Positions 35,859-44,431 of a stretch of 64,000 bases of DNA are shown here, piece by piece (the stretch's first letter is position 1; every line of letters begins with the position of its first letter). The DNA is from Candidatus Gastranaerophilales bacterium (GTDB taxonomy: Bacteria; Cyanobacteriota; Vampirovibrionia; Gastranaerophilales; Gastranaerophilaceae). The notes under the pieces are model-generated. The model was given only the letters and a program-made list of their open reading frames with translations. It was not told the DNA's origin and searched no databases. Both the position numbers and the translations under genes were made by a program. The DNA lies in the NCBI GenBank assembly GCA_928722015.1, contig CAKMWI010000003.1, positions 1 through 64,000 on the forward strand, written 5' to 3'.

Positions 35859-36188
35859 ATGAATTCGATACAAACAACCTTCAGTCAAAATATTTCATTG
35901 TTTTCGAGCTGGATTGATTCAACTCCTCTACCACAGGTAATTGATACGGTTACTTATGATTTATATGAAAGTAACAATCCTTTCAGACAAAAAACAGATA
36001 AAAAATTTGATAATAAAGCCCTAAGATATACTGTTAACGCAACTTCTGCAGTTGGTGCAGAGGCGTTTTCAGTATTTACAAATCCGTATTATTTGACACA
36101 TAAAATTGTAAATTTACCTGTTATGTATAAAAATGTAGCTAATATTTATAAAAAATATTCAACGCAGGATAAAAAAATTAACTCATAA
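35859..36188 (+). CDS. Unrecognised 109-residue protein
   Basis: No family recognised. The N-terminal half (SQNISLFSSWIDSTPLPQVI) is uncharged, the middle (VNATSAVGAEAFSVFTNPYY) weakly hydrophobic, the end basic (NVANIYKKYSTQDKK). The ribosome binding site is poor. It sits 85 bases after lepB and is followed by the convergent XRE regulator. Coding potential is moderate. Confidence 0.5.
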   Translation: MNSIQTTFSQNISLFSSWIDSTPLPQVIDTVTYDLYESNNPFRQKTDKKFDNKALRYTVNATSAVGAEAFSVFTNPYYLTHKIVNLPVMYKNVANIYKKYSTQDKKINS

Positions 36189-36219
36189 ATGTTAACAACC
36201 ATAGATTCTCTTAAGAAGC

Positions 36220-36441
36220 TTAATCCCAAAAATTCAAAAGATTTTCTAATTTAAAATTAAGAGTAGTTGCAAGTTCTAAAATTTTTCCAAGAGACATATT
36301 CTGTCTCCCGTTTTCTATACAAGCAAAGTAATTAGCGCTTACTCCAAGTATTTCTGCACATTGCTCTTGAGTTAATCCCTTTTTTATACGCTCAATCTTT
36401 ACATTTCTTCCAAAAATTTTTAAAAGTTCTTGTTTATTCAT
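36220..36441 (-). CDS. XRE-family helix-turn-helix regulator
   Basis: 73 residues, a single HTH domain: VKIERIKKGLTQEQCAEILG then VSANYFACIENGRQNMSLGK, the typical Cro/C1 helix 2-turn-helix 3, followed by ILELATTLNFKLENLL. No effector domain. It is divergent from the acyltransferase gene at 36521 with 79 bases between, so it may regulate itself or that gene; small solo XRE proteins also occur as restriction-modification controllers, but none is adjacent. Confidence 0.85.
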   Translation of the reverse strand: MNKQELLKIFGRNVKIERIKKGLTQEQCAEILGVSANYFACIENGRQNMSLGKILELATTLNFKLENLLNFWD

Positions 36442-36520
36442 TATTGTTAATTGTAAATGAATTGTTTTAGAACTTGTATTGTGTTATTATATATAAAAAT
36501 ATAAGTTATAAGATATAGAA

Positions 36521-37633
36521 ATGAGTAGTATTGAAAAATTAAAAAATATAGAAATACTTAGATTTTTATTTTCATTATGCATAATATGGGAACACATGCA
36601 TGGCGGTATTCTAAAATCGTTCATACACAATATACCGCTATATGAAAAATTAATTACTACCAGATACGCCTTTATGGCAGTCGATTTCTTTTTTATAATT
36701 GCAGGTTTCTTTCTATTTTTAACAACAGATTTCAGACAAAAATTTACTGATTTTGCGATAAAAAAAATAAAAAGACTTATGCCGGTTGTTTTTTATAGTA
36801 TTTTTCTATATTGGATTATTTCTTTATTTACTCCTATAAAATTCCTAAAATATGAAAACGTATTTTCTCTGCTAAATATATCAAACTGCGGAATAACACT
36901 ACAATATGGCAATAATTTTTGTACATGGTTTGTCTCAGCACTATTCTGGACAATGTGTTTTTATTTTTATTTATACAAAATAATCAATAAAAAAATGTTT
37001 AACCTCATCTGTGCATGTTTAATCTTTTTTTGTTATGCCTTTTGGATACATAGCAGCGGAAGCAATTTCGACAATGTATATAGTGGTTTAAACAGAGGAA
37101 TGCTAAGAGCTTTTGCAGGATTAGGTGTGGGATATTTTATCGCAAATCTATACAAAGAAAATATAGAAAAAATAAAATTTATAGAGTTTAAATTTCCAGT
37201 AACCATAATAATTACCTTTACAGAAATCTATTTATTTAGTTTTATCTTCAAGTATACATGCCTGCAAAAAATGAACTATAATAACCCAATGATTTTAATT
37301 ATTGCATTTATTGGATTATTTCTGCTCTTTATATTTAAGAAAGGATACCTCTCAAAATTACTAAACAATAATCTATCCGTTTTTTTAGGACAATTTGCTT
37401 ATTCAATCTTTATGACCCACTTTGTCATAAAAGATTTATGGTTAAATATTGTCTATAAAAATTGCCAAAATTGGGTAATATTACATCCTTACGCTAATCT
37501 TATCTGCCTATATACAGTAATAATTATTTTTGGCATAATAACTTATTATCTGATTGAAAAACCGGCAGCAAAGTTACTAAAAAATTTTTCTTTAAAAAAC
37601 ATGATTAAAACACAGACAATAACAAATCAATAA
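36521..37633 (+). CDS. Acyltransferase 3 family membrane protein
   Basis: 370 residues with about ten membrane helices. The start KNIEILRFLFSLCIIWEHMH carries the Arg and His of the acyltransferase-3 (OafA/NodX-like) family; FMAVDFFFIIAGFFLF and the later FLGQFAYSIFMTHFVIKDLW with YYLIEKPAAKLL match the rest. Members transfer acetyl or other acyl groups to surface polysaccharides or lipids. Substrate unknown. It converges on the 128-residue gene with six bases between. Confidence 0.87.
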   Translation: MSSIEKLKNIEILRFLFSLCIIWEHMHGGILKSFIHNIPLYEKLITTRYAFMAVDFFFIIAGFFLFLTTDFRQKFTDFAIKKIKRLMPVVFYSIFLYWIISLFTPIKFLKYENVFSLLNISNCGITLQYGNNFCTWFVSALFWTMCFYFYLYKIINKKMFNLICACLIFFCYAFWIHSSGSNFDNVYSGLNRGMLRAFAGLGVGYFIANLYKENIEKIKFIEFKFPVTIIITFTEIYLFSFIFKYTCLQKMNYNNPMILIIAFIGLFLLFIFKKGYLSKLLNNNLSVFLGQFAYSIFMTHFVIKDLWLNIVYKNCQNWVILHPYANLICLYTVIIIFGIITYYLIEKPAAKLLKNFSLKNMIKTQTITNQ

Positions 37634-37639
37634 AAACAA

Positions 37640-38026
37640 TTAAAATAAATGATAGTATTTCATATAATTAGCCATAATATCTGAACTTACACCATTAGCA
37701 ACATTAGCTTTGACAATTTGATCTTTATCCTGAACCGTTTTATCATTCATTTTAGCAGCTTCATCATTCTTAGGATTCATTTGTTGTTCTTTTTGAGTTT
37801 GCTGAACCTGTTCAACAAACGCTTCCAACCTCTGCATAACTTGAGAATGCAATTGTACATCTCCAGAAAAAGAACCTGTAGACTCAATTCCAGCAGTTTG
37901 CAAATCTTCTAAAATTTGTTCCCATTGGTTGTAATTTGTAATACTTGTTCCCTGGGCTTGCGCAGCAGCCTGTGCTTTACGTAATTCATCTACTGAATTA
38001 ATATCTTCTACATTATCCATTGCCAT
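37640..38026 (-). CDS. Unrecognised 128-residue Gln-rich protein
   Basis: A strong ribosome binding site (AAGGAGAG) supports ATG 38026. The sequence is Gln/Ala-rich and helical (ELRKAQAAAQAQGTSITNYN, then VMQRLEAFVEQVQQTQKEQQ), with a polar Asn/Asp/Lys stretch, ending MANYMKYYHLF. No signal peptide. A coiled-coil protein is likely. Function unknown; isolated between acyltransferase 3 and rsmD. Confidence 0.7.
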   Translation of the reverse strand: MAMDNVEDINSVDELRKAQAAAQAQGTSITNYNQWEQILEDLQTAGIESTGSFSGDVQLHSQVMQRLEAFVEQVQQTQKEQQMNPKNDEAAKMNDKTVQDKDQIVKANVANGVSSDIMANYMKYYHLF

Positions 38027-38223
38027 GGAAAGCTCTCCTTAATTTAGTAAATACTTTCTTCTATAATAGATAAGTATTTCTACGGCACATTTTTTCAATA
38101 ATTTAAAAATTTGTAACAAAAATTAATAATAACAATTTAACAATTTTTTGCCATTAAATATTAAATTAAAAACATCATATATAAAAATTTCACTTAACAA
38201 CTTTTCTATGATAAATTATACTT

Positions 38224-38760
38224 ATGAATATTACAGCCGGAAAATTCAAAGGGCAAAAAATACTTGCTCCGGATGAAAATATTACACGCCCGACTCTATC
38301 AAAAGTTAGAATGAGTGTGTTTAACACATTGCAATGCATGATTGATTTTGAAGAGTCCAGTTTTCTTGATATGTATGCAGGCTCAGGAATAATGGGACTT
38401 GAAGCTCTTTCGCGTGGTTTTAAAAAAATCGTGGCAATTGAAAAAAATAAAAAAGTTTATGGAGTTATAAAATTAAATTACAAAAAATATGAAAAAAATA
38501 ACGATTTAAAACTCATTTTGGGAGACAGTATAAAAATTTGTCCAAAATTAGATTCCAACTTTGATATCATATATATTGACCCGCCATACTATTCTGGAAT
38601 ATACGAAGCCAGTTTGAATGCTATTAATAATATAAAAAGTAATATCATAATTTTAGAACATGTCGTTGAAGTAGATTTTACAAAATTCCAAATAATCAAA
38701 CAAAAAAAATATTCGGATAAATACATAACATTTTTAAAAAAATCAGAACAAATAGACTAA
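38224..38760 (+). CDS. rsmD: 16S rRNA (guanine966-N2)-methyltransferase RsmD
   Basis: 178 residues. It methylates G966 of 16S rRNA during 30S assembly. NITAGKFKGQKILAP and TRPTLSKVRMSVFNTL form the N-terminal signature; FLDMYAGSGIMGLEALSRG is the SAM loop; IIYIDPPYYSGIYE is the catalytic DPPY. The usual partner coaD is not adjacent. The next gene starts about 50 bases later on the same strand. Confidence 0.93.
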   Translation: MNITAGKFKGQKILAPDENITRPTLSKVRMSVFNTLQCMIDFEESSFLDMYAGSGIMGLEALSRGFKKIVAIEKNKKVYGVIKLNYKKYEKNNDLKLILGDSIKICPKLDSNFDIIYIDPPYYSGIYEASLNAINNIKSNIIILEHVVEVDFTKFQIIKQKKYSDKYITFLKKSEQID

Positions 38761-38813
38761 ATTAATATTTTAGCATATAATTGATATATTGTTACAGAAC
38801 AAGGACTGTGGAT

Positions 38814-39863
38814 ATGGATAAAAAAAAGCAAAAAATTTTGTTAATAAAATTATCATCACTTGGTGATGTAATTTTTAATATTCCACTTGCAAATGCTTTA
38901 AAAGACGCCGGTTATGAAGTAACATGGCTAGTTTCAGAAAAAGGAATTCAAGTAGTTGAAAACAATCCTTGTGTTGATAAAACTATTCTCGTCCCAATAA
39001 AAAAATGGAAACAAAGGGGGCCTTCAATCGAAAATTTTAAAGAATATCTTGCTATACTTAAGCAAATTCGTAATGAACATTTTGATATAGCAATAGATTC
39101 TCAAATGATGTTCAAAAGTTTATACTGGATGCTCTTCTGTAATGCAAAAAGAAGAATTATTTCCAAAGAAGGCAGAGAACTTTCTTTATTAGGTGGTAAT
39201 GAATGGATTGATAATATATCCTACACACCAGATTCTCCAATCGTTTTGAATTATCTGAGATATGCTAATTATCTTGGAATCTATCCGGAAAAAATTAAAG
39301 TAACTCTACCACCAAGAAATGAAGAACAAATAAAAAAAGTAGATGAAATGTTAGCAAGTATTGATAACACCAAACCTCTTGTTGCAATTGCACCTGCAAC
39401 TACCTGGGGCAATAAACACTGGGACAAAAATAATTGGAAAGCAGTTGTTGACGAACTTTCTAAAACATGTAATATCGTATTTACAGGCGGTCCTGGAGAT
39501 AATGAATTAATTGAATACATTTCAAACGGAAAAAATCTTAATCTTGCAGGAAAAACTGATATAATGGAGCTTATGGAAATTTTTTCACGCGCAAAACTTG
39601 TTATGGCTCCGGATAGCGGAAGTGCACACCTTGCCTGGGCAACAGGTAACCCCGCCGTAATAGCAATTTTCACCTGCACCCCAAAAGAAGTTTTAGGCCC
39701 ATACGGAAATAAAAATAAGTACATCTCCCTTGGCGGATACGGACTGCCGTGTCAACCTTGCTTTAAAAGGAAATGTCATCTCAAAAAAAATATCAATGCA
39801 TGTACAAAATTTCCAAATCCTAAAGATGTTGTTGACTGCGCTAACACCTTGATATTTTCATAA
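38814..39863 (+). CDS. Glycosyltransferase family 9 (heptosyltransferase-like)
   Basis: 349 residues from ATG 38814, which has AAGGAC upstream. GT-B fold: ILLIKLSSLGDVIFNIPLAN is the N-terminal signature of ADP-heptose:LPS heptosyltransferases; VAIAPATTWGNKHWDKNNWK, FTGGPGDNELIEYI and MAPDSGSAHLAWATGNPAV are the donor-binding blocks. The Cys-rich end (PCQPCFKRKCHLKKNINACT) is also typical. It suggests a Gram-negative envelope with LPS-like sugars; the donor is not proven. Confidence 0.9.
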   Translation: MDKKKQKILLIKLSSLGDVIFNIPLANALKDAGYEVTWLVSEKGIQVVENNPCVDKTILVPIKKWKQRGPSIENFKEYLAILKQIRNEHFDIAIDSQMMFKSLYWMLFCNAKRRIISKEGRELSLLGGNEWIDNISYTPDSPIVLNYLRYANYLGIYPEKIKVTLPPRNEEQIKKVDEMLASIDNTKPLVAIAPATTWGNKHWDKNNWKAVVDELSKTCNIVFTGGPGDNELIEYISNGKNLNLAGKTDIMELMEIFSRAKLVMAPDSGSAHLAWATGNPAVIAIFTCTPKEVLGPYGNKNKYISLGGYGLPCQPCFKRKCHLKKNINACTKFPNPKDVVDCANTLIFS

Positions 39864-39911
39864 AAAAATGTTATAATTATAGCTGAAGTCCACTATTAGC
39901 AAGGAATATCA

Positions 39912-41819
39912 ATGGGTTTATTTGATAAATTTAAAGAAGTAACAAGAAAAGTTTCGGAAGTAGAAAATAATATCTACCACGAAAAACGTGATTACCTTGA
40001 AATTTATGAGCGCAATATTGAACTGGAAAAAGAAATTGCTGAAAGAACCGAAGAATTAAATGATGCAAATAAACGTATGTTTACCCTCCAGCATATCTGG
40101 GATATGATGAATTCTTCTACTCCGCTGGAAAATGTTATGGAAGCAATTGTAAACAGTACACAAGGTGAACTTGGCTATATGCATTGTGCAATTATAAGAA
40201 AATGCGCCGATGAAAATGGTGAATTCTTACAAATTCTTGCACAATCTAATGACGGATTGATTGAAAGATTGAATAATATTATAGGTTCTCCGGGAATTCA
40301 AACAAGAAGGCTTAATTATGATAATGAAAGTGTCTTTGCTGATACTATGCGTCAAAGAACAATCCTCCAGACAAAATCTATTGACCTTTCTCTAAAAGCT
40401 GTATTACCAGAACTTTCGCAAGAAATTGTAAACAAAATTATATCAAATCAACCTGTTAAATCAGTAATAGTAATCCCATTAATTACACAAAATAAAGAAT
40501 TTGGTTGGTTCTGTGTATTCTCATCAAGAGAAGAATTAGCCGGAGCGGAAATGGATTTTTTAGGGTTATTCGCAAAACAAATAGAAATGGCTATAACAAT
40601 AGCAGACTTATTCCAAGCCGTAAGAGAACAAGCCGTAACTGATGCTCTAACAGGTTTGTATAACAGAAGATACTTCGAAGAAGCCCTGGAAAAAGAAGTT
40701 CAACGTGCAAAACGTCAACACCAGCCTTTTTCAATTATTGGTATAGATTTAGATTATTTAAAAAAAATAAATGATACACACGGACATTTTTACGGTGATT
40801 TGGCCATAAAAACAATCGCTAAAGTTTTAAAATCAAATGCTCGCTCTGTCGATGTTCCTGCTAGAATCGGAGGAGAAGAATTTAATATCCTATTACCTGG
40901 TATAAGTTCGGAAGGCGCTATGGTTGCAGCAGAAAGAATCCGTAAATCAATTGAACATGAGGAAATTGAAACAATAGGACACATAACAGGAAGTCTAGGA
41001 GTTGCAACATATTTCGAACACAGTGAAAATGCCGAAGAATTGCTTGAATTAACAGACCAGGCAATGTACACATCAAAAAGAAATGGCAGAAACAGAGTAA
41101 CCTTAGCCAAACCTATTACTGAAACATCATGGCAAGAAATTGCCGTTAATACATTTATTGATATTTTGTCTAAAAATCGTGTACCAATGGCAAAACAACT
41201 CTCAAAAGAACTTTGCTTAAAACTCCAAGCTCCTGCAAATAAAAACGAAACATCAAGTGATTCCTTATATGCTGTTGCAGACATGCTAACAAAATTATAT
41301 AACCCTATGCATTCATCAGGAGTTATAAAAAATAAAGTACTTATGGCTGTAAGTTTAGCAAAAAGATTTGATTTACCAAAAGAAGAAATTGACAATTTAA
41401 GGGTCGCAGTTTTACTGTATGATATTGGAAATCTTATGCTCCCTCAGGATTTACTTCAAAAACCAACACCTCTGACAGATGAAGAACGAAACAAAATTAA
41501 AAACCATCCTGTAATTGCAGTTAAAGAAATTTTACAACCAATATCCTATGTTCAAGATATTCTTCCTATAATTGAACACCACCATGAAAATTGGGATGGT
41601 TCCGGGTACCCTAATAAAATTGCAAAAGATGAAATTCCACTAACATCACAAATTATCCTAATTATTGATGAATACTTTGCATTAATAGAACCTAGACCTT
41701 ATAGAGCTAAATTATCATCAAGAGATGCTATTGAAATTATTAAAACCGATAGCGGAAAAAAATGGAAAACATCTCTTGTACAGGAATTTATTTCGCTGAT
41801 TGAGCATGATATAGTTTAA
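39912..41819 (+). CDS. Diguanylate cyclase with degenerate HD-GYP domain
   Basis: 635 residues. A coiled coil (about 15-50), a GAF-like sensor (about 60-230), a GGDEF domain and an HD-GYP-like end. The cyclase looks active: DALTGLYNRRYFEE, DLDYLKKINDTHGH and RIGGEEFNILLPG, with an RxxD inhibitory site (RSVD) before it. In the C-terminal domain the canonical LHDxGK reads LLYDIGNLMLP, so the metal-binding His is Tyr; the HHHENWDGSGYP part remains. It probably makes c-di-GMP and uses the HD-GYP part for regulation only. The thiL gene follows at once. Confidence 0.88.
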   Translation: MGLFDKFKEVTRKVSEVENNIYHEKRDYLEIYERNIELEKEIAERTEELNDANKRMFTLQHIWDMMNSSTPLENVMEAIVNSTQGELGYMHCAIIRKCADENGEFLQILAQSNDGLIERLNNIIGSPGIQTRRLNYDNESVFADTMRQRTILQTKSIDLSLKAVLPELSQEIVNKIISNQPVKSVIVIPLITQNKEFGWFCVFSSREELAGAEMDFLGLFAKQIEMAITIADLFQAVREQAVTDALTGLYNRRYFEEALEKEVQRAKRQHQPFSIIGIDLDYLKKINDTHGHFYGDLAIKTIAKVLKSNARSVDVPARIGGEEFNILLPGISSEGAMVAAERIRKSIEHEEIETIGHITGSLGVATYFEHSENAEELLELTDQAMYTSKRNGRNRVTLAKPITETSWQEIAVNTFIDILSKNRVPMAKQLSKELCLKLQAPANKNETSSDSLYAVADMLTKLYNPMHSSGVIKNKVLMAVSLAKRFDLPKEEIDNLRVAVLLYDIGNLMLPQDLLQKPTPLTDEERNKIKNHPVIAVKEILQPISYVQDILPIIEHHHENWDGSGYPNKIAKDEIPLTSQIILIIDEYFALIEPRPYRAKLSSRDAIEIIKTDSGKKWKTSLVQEFISLIEHDIV

Positions 41820-41821
41820 AT

Positions 41822-42742
41822 GTGATGAAAGAAAAAGAGTTTATTTCAATAATAAAAAAATCTCTAAACTCAAAATACATCGGAGATGATTGTGCATATC
41901 TTAAAGATTTGGGTATTGTTGTTTCCCAAGACAGTCTTGTTGAAGATATCCACTTCAAAAAAAATTTCACAACACCATTTGAACTTGGTTTTAAATCTGT
42001 TATGGTAAATATTTCAGATATTGCAGCAAGCGGAGCAAAACCAAAATATATTACGATATCACTTTCTTTACCGCCTGACATTGATGAAAATTTTATAGAT
42101 GAATTTTACGACGGATGCAAAAAGGCCTGCAACAATGAAATTGAAATTGTCGGAGGAGATATAACAGGTTCAGAAAAAATTTTTATTTCCATTTGCGCCA
42201 TAGGTTCAACAACAGGACGAAACATTTCTTCCAGAAAAAATGCAAAACCTGGACAAAAAATTATTGTTTCAGGATTACACGGCTCAAGTGCAGCAGGTTT
42301 ACAGCTTCTTTTGGCAGGAAAAAATACAAATACTAAATTCATAAAAGCCCATTTAATGCCATACGCCCAAACTGAATTTGGCAAAATTGTTGCAACAAAT
42401 GTAGAAGAAAATTATGCGATGATGGATACATCAGATGGTTTAATGGACGCTCTTTCAACTATAGCAAATGATAGTAACGTATTATTAGAAGTTGATTTTG
42501 ATAAAATACCTTATGATAAAGATTTAAAAATATTTAAAAATTATCAAGACTTAATTCTTTTTGGAGGAGAAGACTACCAAATAATAGCAACAGTTCCACA
42601 AAACTTCTCTGACACAATGGCAACAACAATAGGTCAGGTAAAAGAAGGTTTAGGTATAAATTTAAAAATACAAAACAACATCCTCCATTATTCAAAACAA
42701 GATGTTGAAAAAAATTTATTTAACCATTTTAAAAATAAATAA
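41822..42742 (+). CDS. thiL: Thiamine-monophosphate kinase
   Basis: 306 residues. It phosphorylates ThMP to the cofactor ThDP. GDDCAYL, VVSQDSLVEDIHFKKNFTTP and GFKSVMVNISDIAASGAKPK are the Mg-ATP motifs; EIVGGDITGSEKIFIS and MMDTSDGLMDALSTIA are also as expected. The start is GTG 41822 or ATG 41825. It lies two bases after the GGDEF gene. thiE is elsewhere in the window (52324). No TPP riboswitch was seen. Confidence 0.9.
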   Translation: MMKEKEFISIIKKSLNSKYIGDDCAYLKDLGIVVSQDSLVEDIHFKKNFTTPFELGFKSVMVNISDIAASGAKPKYITISLSLPPDIDENFIDEFYDGCKKACNNEIEIVGGDITGSEKIFISICAIGSTTGRNISSRKNAKPGQKIIVSGLHGSSAAGLQLLLAGKNTNTKFIKAHLMPYAQTEFGKIVATNVEENYAMMDTSDGLMDALSTIANDSNVLLEVDFDKIPYDKDLKIFKNYQDLILFGGEDYQIIATVPQNFSDTMATTIGQVKEGLGINLKIQNNILHYSKQDVEKNLFNHFKNK

Positions 42743-42753
42743 AGGATTAAAGT

Positions 42754-43431
42754 ATGAAAATATGCGCAATTATTACAGCTGGCGGTACATCATCCAGATT
42801 TGGAACAGATAAAAACAAACTCTTAGTAACAATAAATGGAAAAGAAATTATAAAATACACTATTGATGCCTTTATTGCATCTAATATAGAAGAAATTATT
42901 ATTTGTGCAAACACTGCAATTATAAATGATTTATCAAAAATTTTTAAAGATTATAAAAATGTCAAAATTATTGAAGGCGGAAATTCAAGACAGGCTTCAG
43001 TATACAATGGACTAAAAGTAATACAAAACTGTGATTATGTTTTAATTCATGACGGTGCGCGTCCTATGATATCGCCTGAAATTATACAAAAAACAATTGA
43101 AAAAGTTATTGAAAAAAAAGCTGTTTCGGCAATGACAAAAACAATTGATACAATAAAGCAAGTTGATGAAAAAGGAAAAATAATAAAAACCATAGAGCGT
43201 TCAAAATTATATAATACTCAAACACCGCAAGCATTTGAATATAATCTTATCAAATTTGCGCATGAAAAATTACAAAACAAAAATTTTACAGATGACGCCG
43301 GAATGATAGAATACTTGGGAAAAGATGTTTATATGGTTGAAGGAGACTACAGGAATATAAAAATTACTACAAAATCCGATTTAGCACTTGCAGAAATTTA
43401 TCTAAAAAATACACTTACTTCAAATAATTAA
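42754..43431 (+). CDS. ispD: 2-C-methyl-D-erythritol 4-phosphate cytidylyltransferase
   Basis: 225 residues. It makes CDP-ME in the MEP pathway. ITAGGTSSRFGTDKNKLL is the nucleotide-binding start; VLIHDGARPMIS and KTIDTIKQVDEKGKI the substrate motifs; TPQAFEYNLIKFAH and TDDAGMIEYLG complete the match. It follows thiL after 11 bases with AAAGGA upstream. A bidirectional terminator follows. Confidence 0.95.
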   Translation: MKICAIITAGGTSSRFGTDKNKLLVTINGKEIIKYTIDAFIASNIEEIIICANTAIINDLSKIFKDYKNVKIIEGGNSRQASVYNGLKVIQNCDYVLIHDGARPMISPEIIQKTIEKVIEKKAVSAMTKTIDTIKQVDEKGKIIKTIERSKLYNTQTPQAFEYNLIKFAHEKLQNKNFTDDAGMIEYLGKDVYMVEGDYRNIKITTKSDLALAEIYLKNTLTSNN

Positions 43432-43436
43432 TTAGT

Positions 43437-43467
43437 AACGCGGTGAGTATAAAATACACACCGCGTT
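43437..43467. terminator. Bidirectional terminator between ispD and speE
   Basis: AACGCGGTG and CACCGCGTT form a 9-bp GC-rich stem with a 13-base loop and a T-rich flank on the plus side. It lies between two converging genes. Confidence 0.75.
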
Positions 43468-43487
43468 TAATTATTATATCAATAAAT

Positions 43488-44339
43488 TTACAACAATTCT
43501 TTCAAATAATTTGGAAGCGCAAAACGAGCATTATGATATTCTTTATTATAAATCTTACATGTCGGAATAATCTCTGCTGCACGCTCTTCGTTATAGTATT
43601 CCAAAGGTTTTACATCAACAGAACAAAATGCCCAGGCCCAATATCCACCAGGATAAGTAGGAATATTTGAAGTATATGTTGCAACTGTAGGAAAAACTTT
43701 TTTAAGTTGTTCATACATTTTTTTAACAGATTCTGCTTGCGCAAAAGGAGATTCTGATTGAGCAACCATAATTCCACCTTTTTTTAATGAATTTTTCACA
43801 TTAGTATAAAATTCATCAGTAAACAAGCCTTCACCAGGTCCCATAGGGTCTGTTGAATCAATTAAAACAATATCAAATTCATCTTTTTTATCTTTAATAT
43901 ATTCAATTGCATCCTGTACAAGAATTTCAACTTTAGGATTGTCCAATTCACATGAAATTGTAGGCAAGTATTTTTTACAAGCCTCAATAACCAAACCGTC
44001 AATCTCACACAAAACAGCTCTTTCAACTGTTTTATGTTTCATAACTTCACGAATAGTTCCACCATCACCACCGCCTATCACAAGAACAGATTTCGGTGCA
44101 GGATGTTGCATCATAGGGATATGAGCTATCATTTCATGATAATGATATTCATCACCTTCAGTTGTCATCATTAAATCATCCAGAGTTAACACTCTGCCCA
44201 ACTGTGAATCTGTTTCAAAAACTTCAACTTTTTGAAACGGAGAATTCTCAGAAAATAAAACTTTTCCTGCTTTAATAGCAATTCCATATCCACCAGGAGT
44301 AATCTCATGATAATAACCGTTTTCTATACCGTTTTTCAT
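43488..44339 (-). CDS. speE: Spermidine synthase
   Basis: 283 residues. It transfers aminopropyl from decarboxylated SAM to putrescine. QLGRVLTLDDLMMTTEGDEYHYHEMIAH is split over the substrate site; LVIGGGDGGTIREVMKHK binds the SAM moiety; LCEIDGLVIEACKKYLP and VLIDSTDPMGPGEGLF hold the catalytic Asp; YPGGYWAWAFCS is the C-terminal hallmark. No speD or speA neighbour is seen. Confidence 0.95.
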   Translation of the reverse strand: MKNGIENGYYHEITPGGYGIAIKAGKVLFSENSPFQKVEVFETDSQLGRVLTLDDLMMTTEGDEYHYHEMIAHIPMMQHPAPKSVLVIGGGDGGTIREVMKHKTVERAVLCEIDGLVIEACKKYLPTISCELDNPKVEILVQDAIEYIKDKKDEFDIVLIDSTDPMGPGEGLFTDEFYTNVKNSLKKGGIMVAQSESPFAQAESVKKMYEQLKKVFPTVATYTSNIPTYPGGYWAWAFCSVDVKPLEYYNEERAAEIIPTCKIYNKEYHNARFALPNYLKELL

Positions 44340-44373
44340 TCTTTTTCAATCCTTTCTTTTTATACAAAACAAA

Positions 44374-44399
44374 AAGTTACGCTAAAATTAGCGTAACTT
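44374..44399 (-). terminator. Terminator of the EF-hand repeat gene
   Basis: AAGTTACGCTAA and TTAGCGTAACTT are perfect 12-base complements with two bases between; on the minus strand the stem is followed by a T5 run. Confidence 0.75.
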
Positions 44400-44431
44400 A
44401 ATGCTATCATATAAAAATTTCATTTCAAATA

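Noticed and set aside
40790..41395. 201-codon minus-strand frame
   Set aside because: Fully antisense to the GGDEF domain of the gene at 39912; a shadow of its codon bias.
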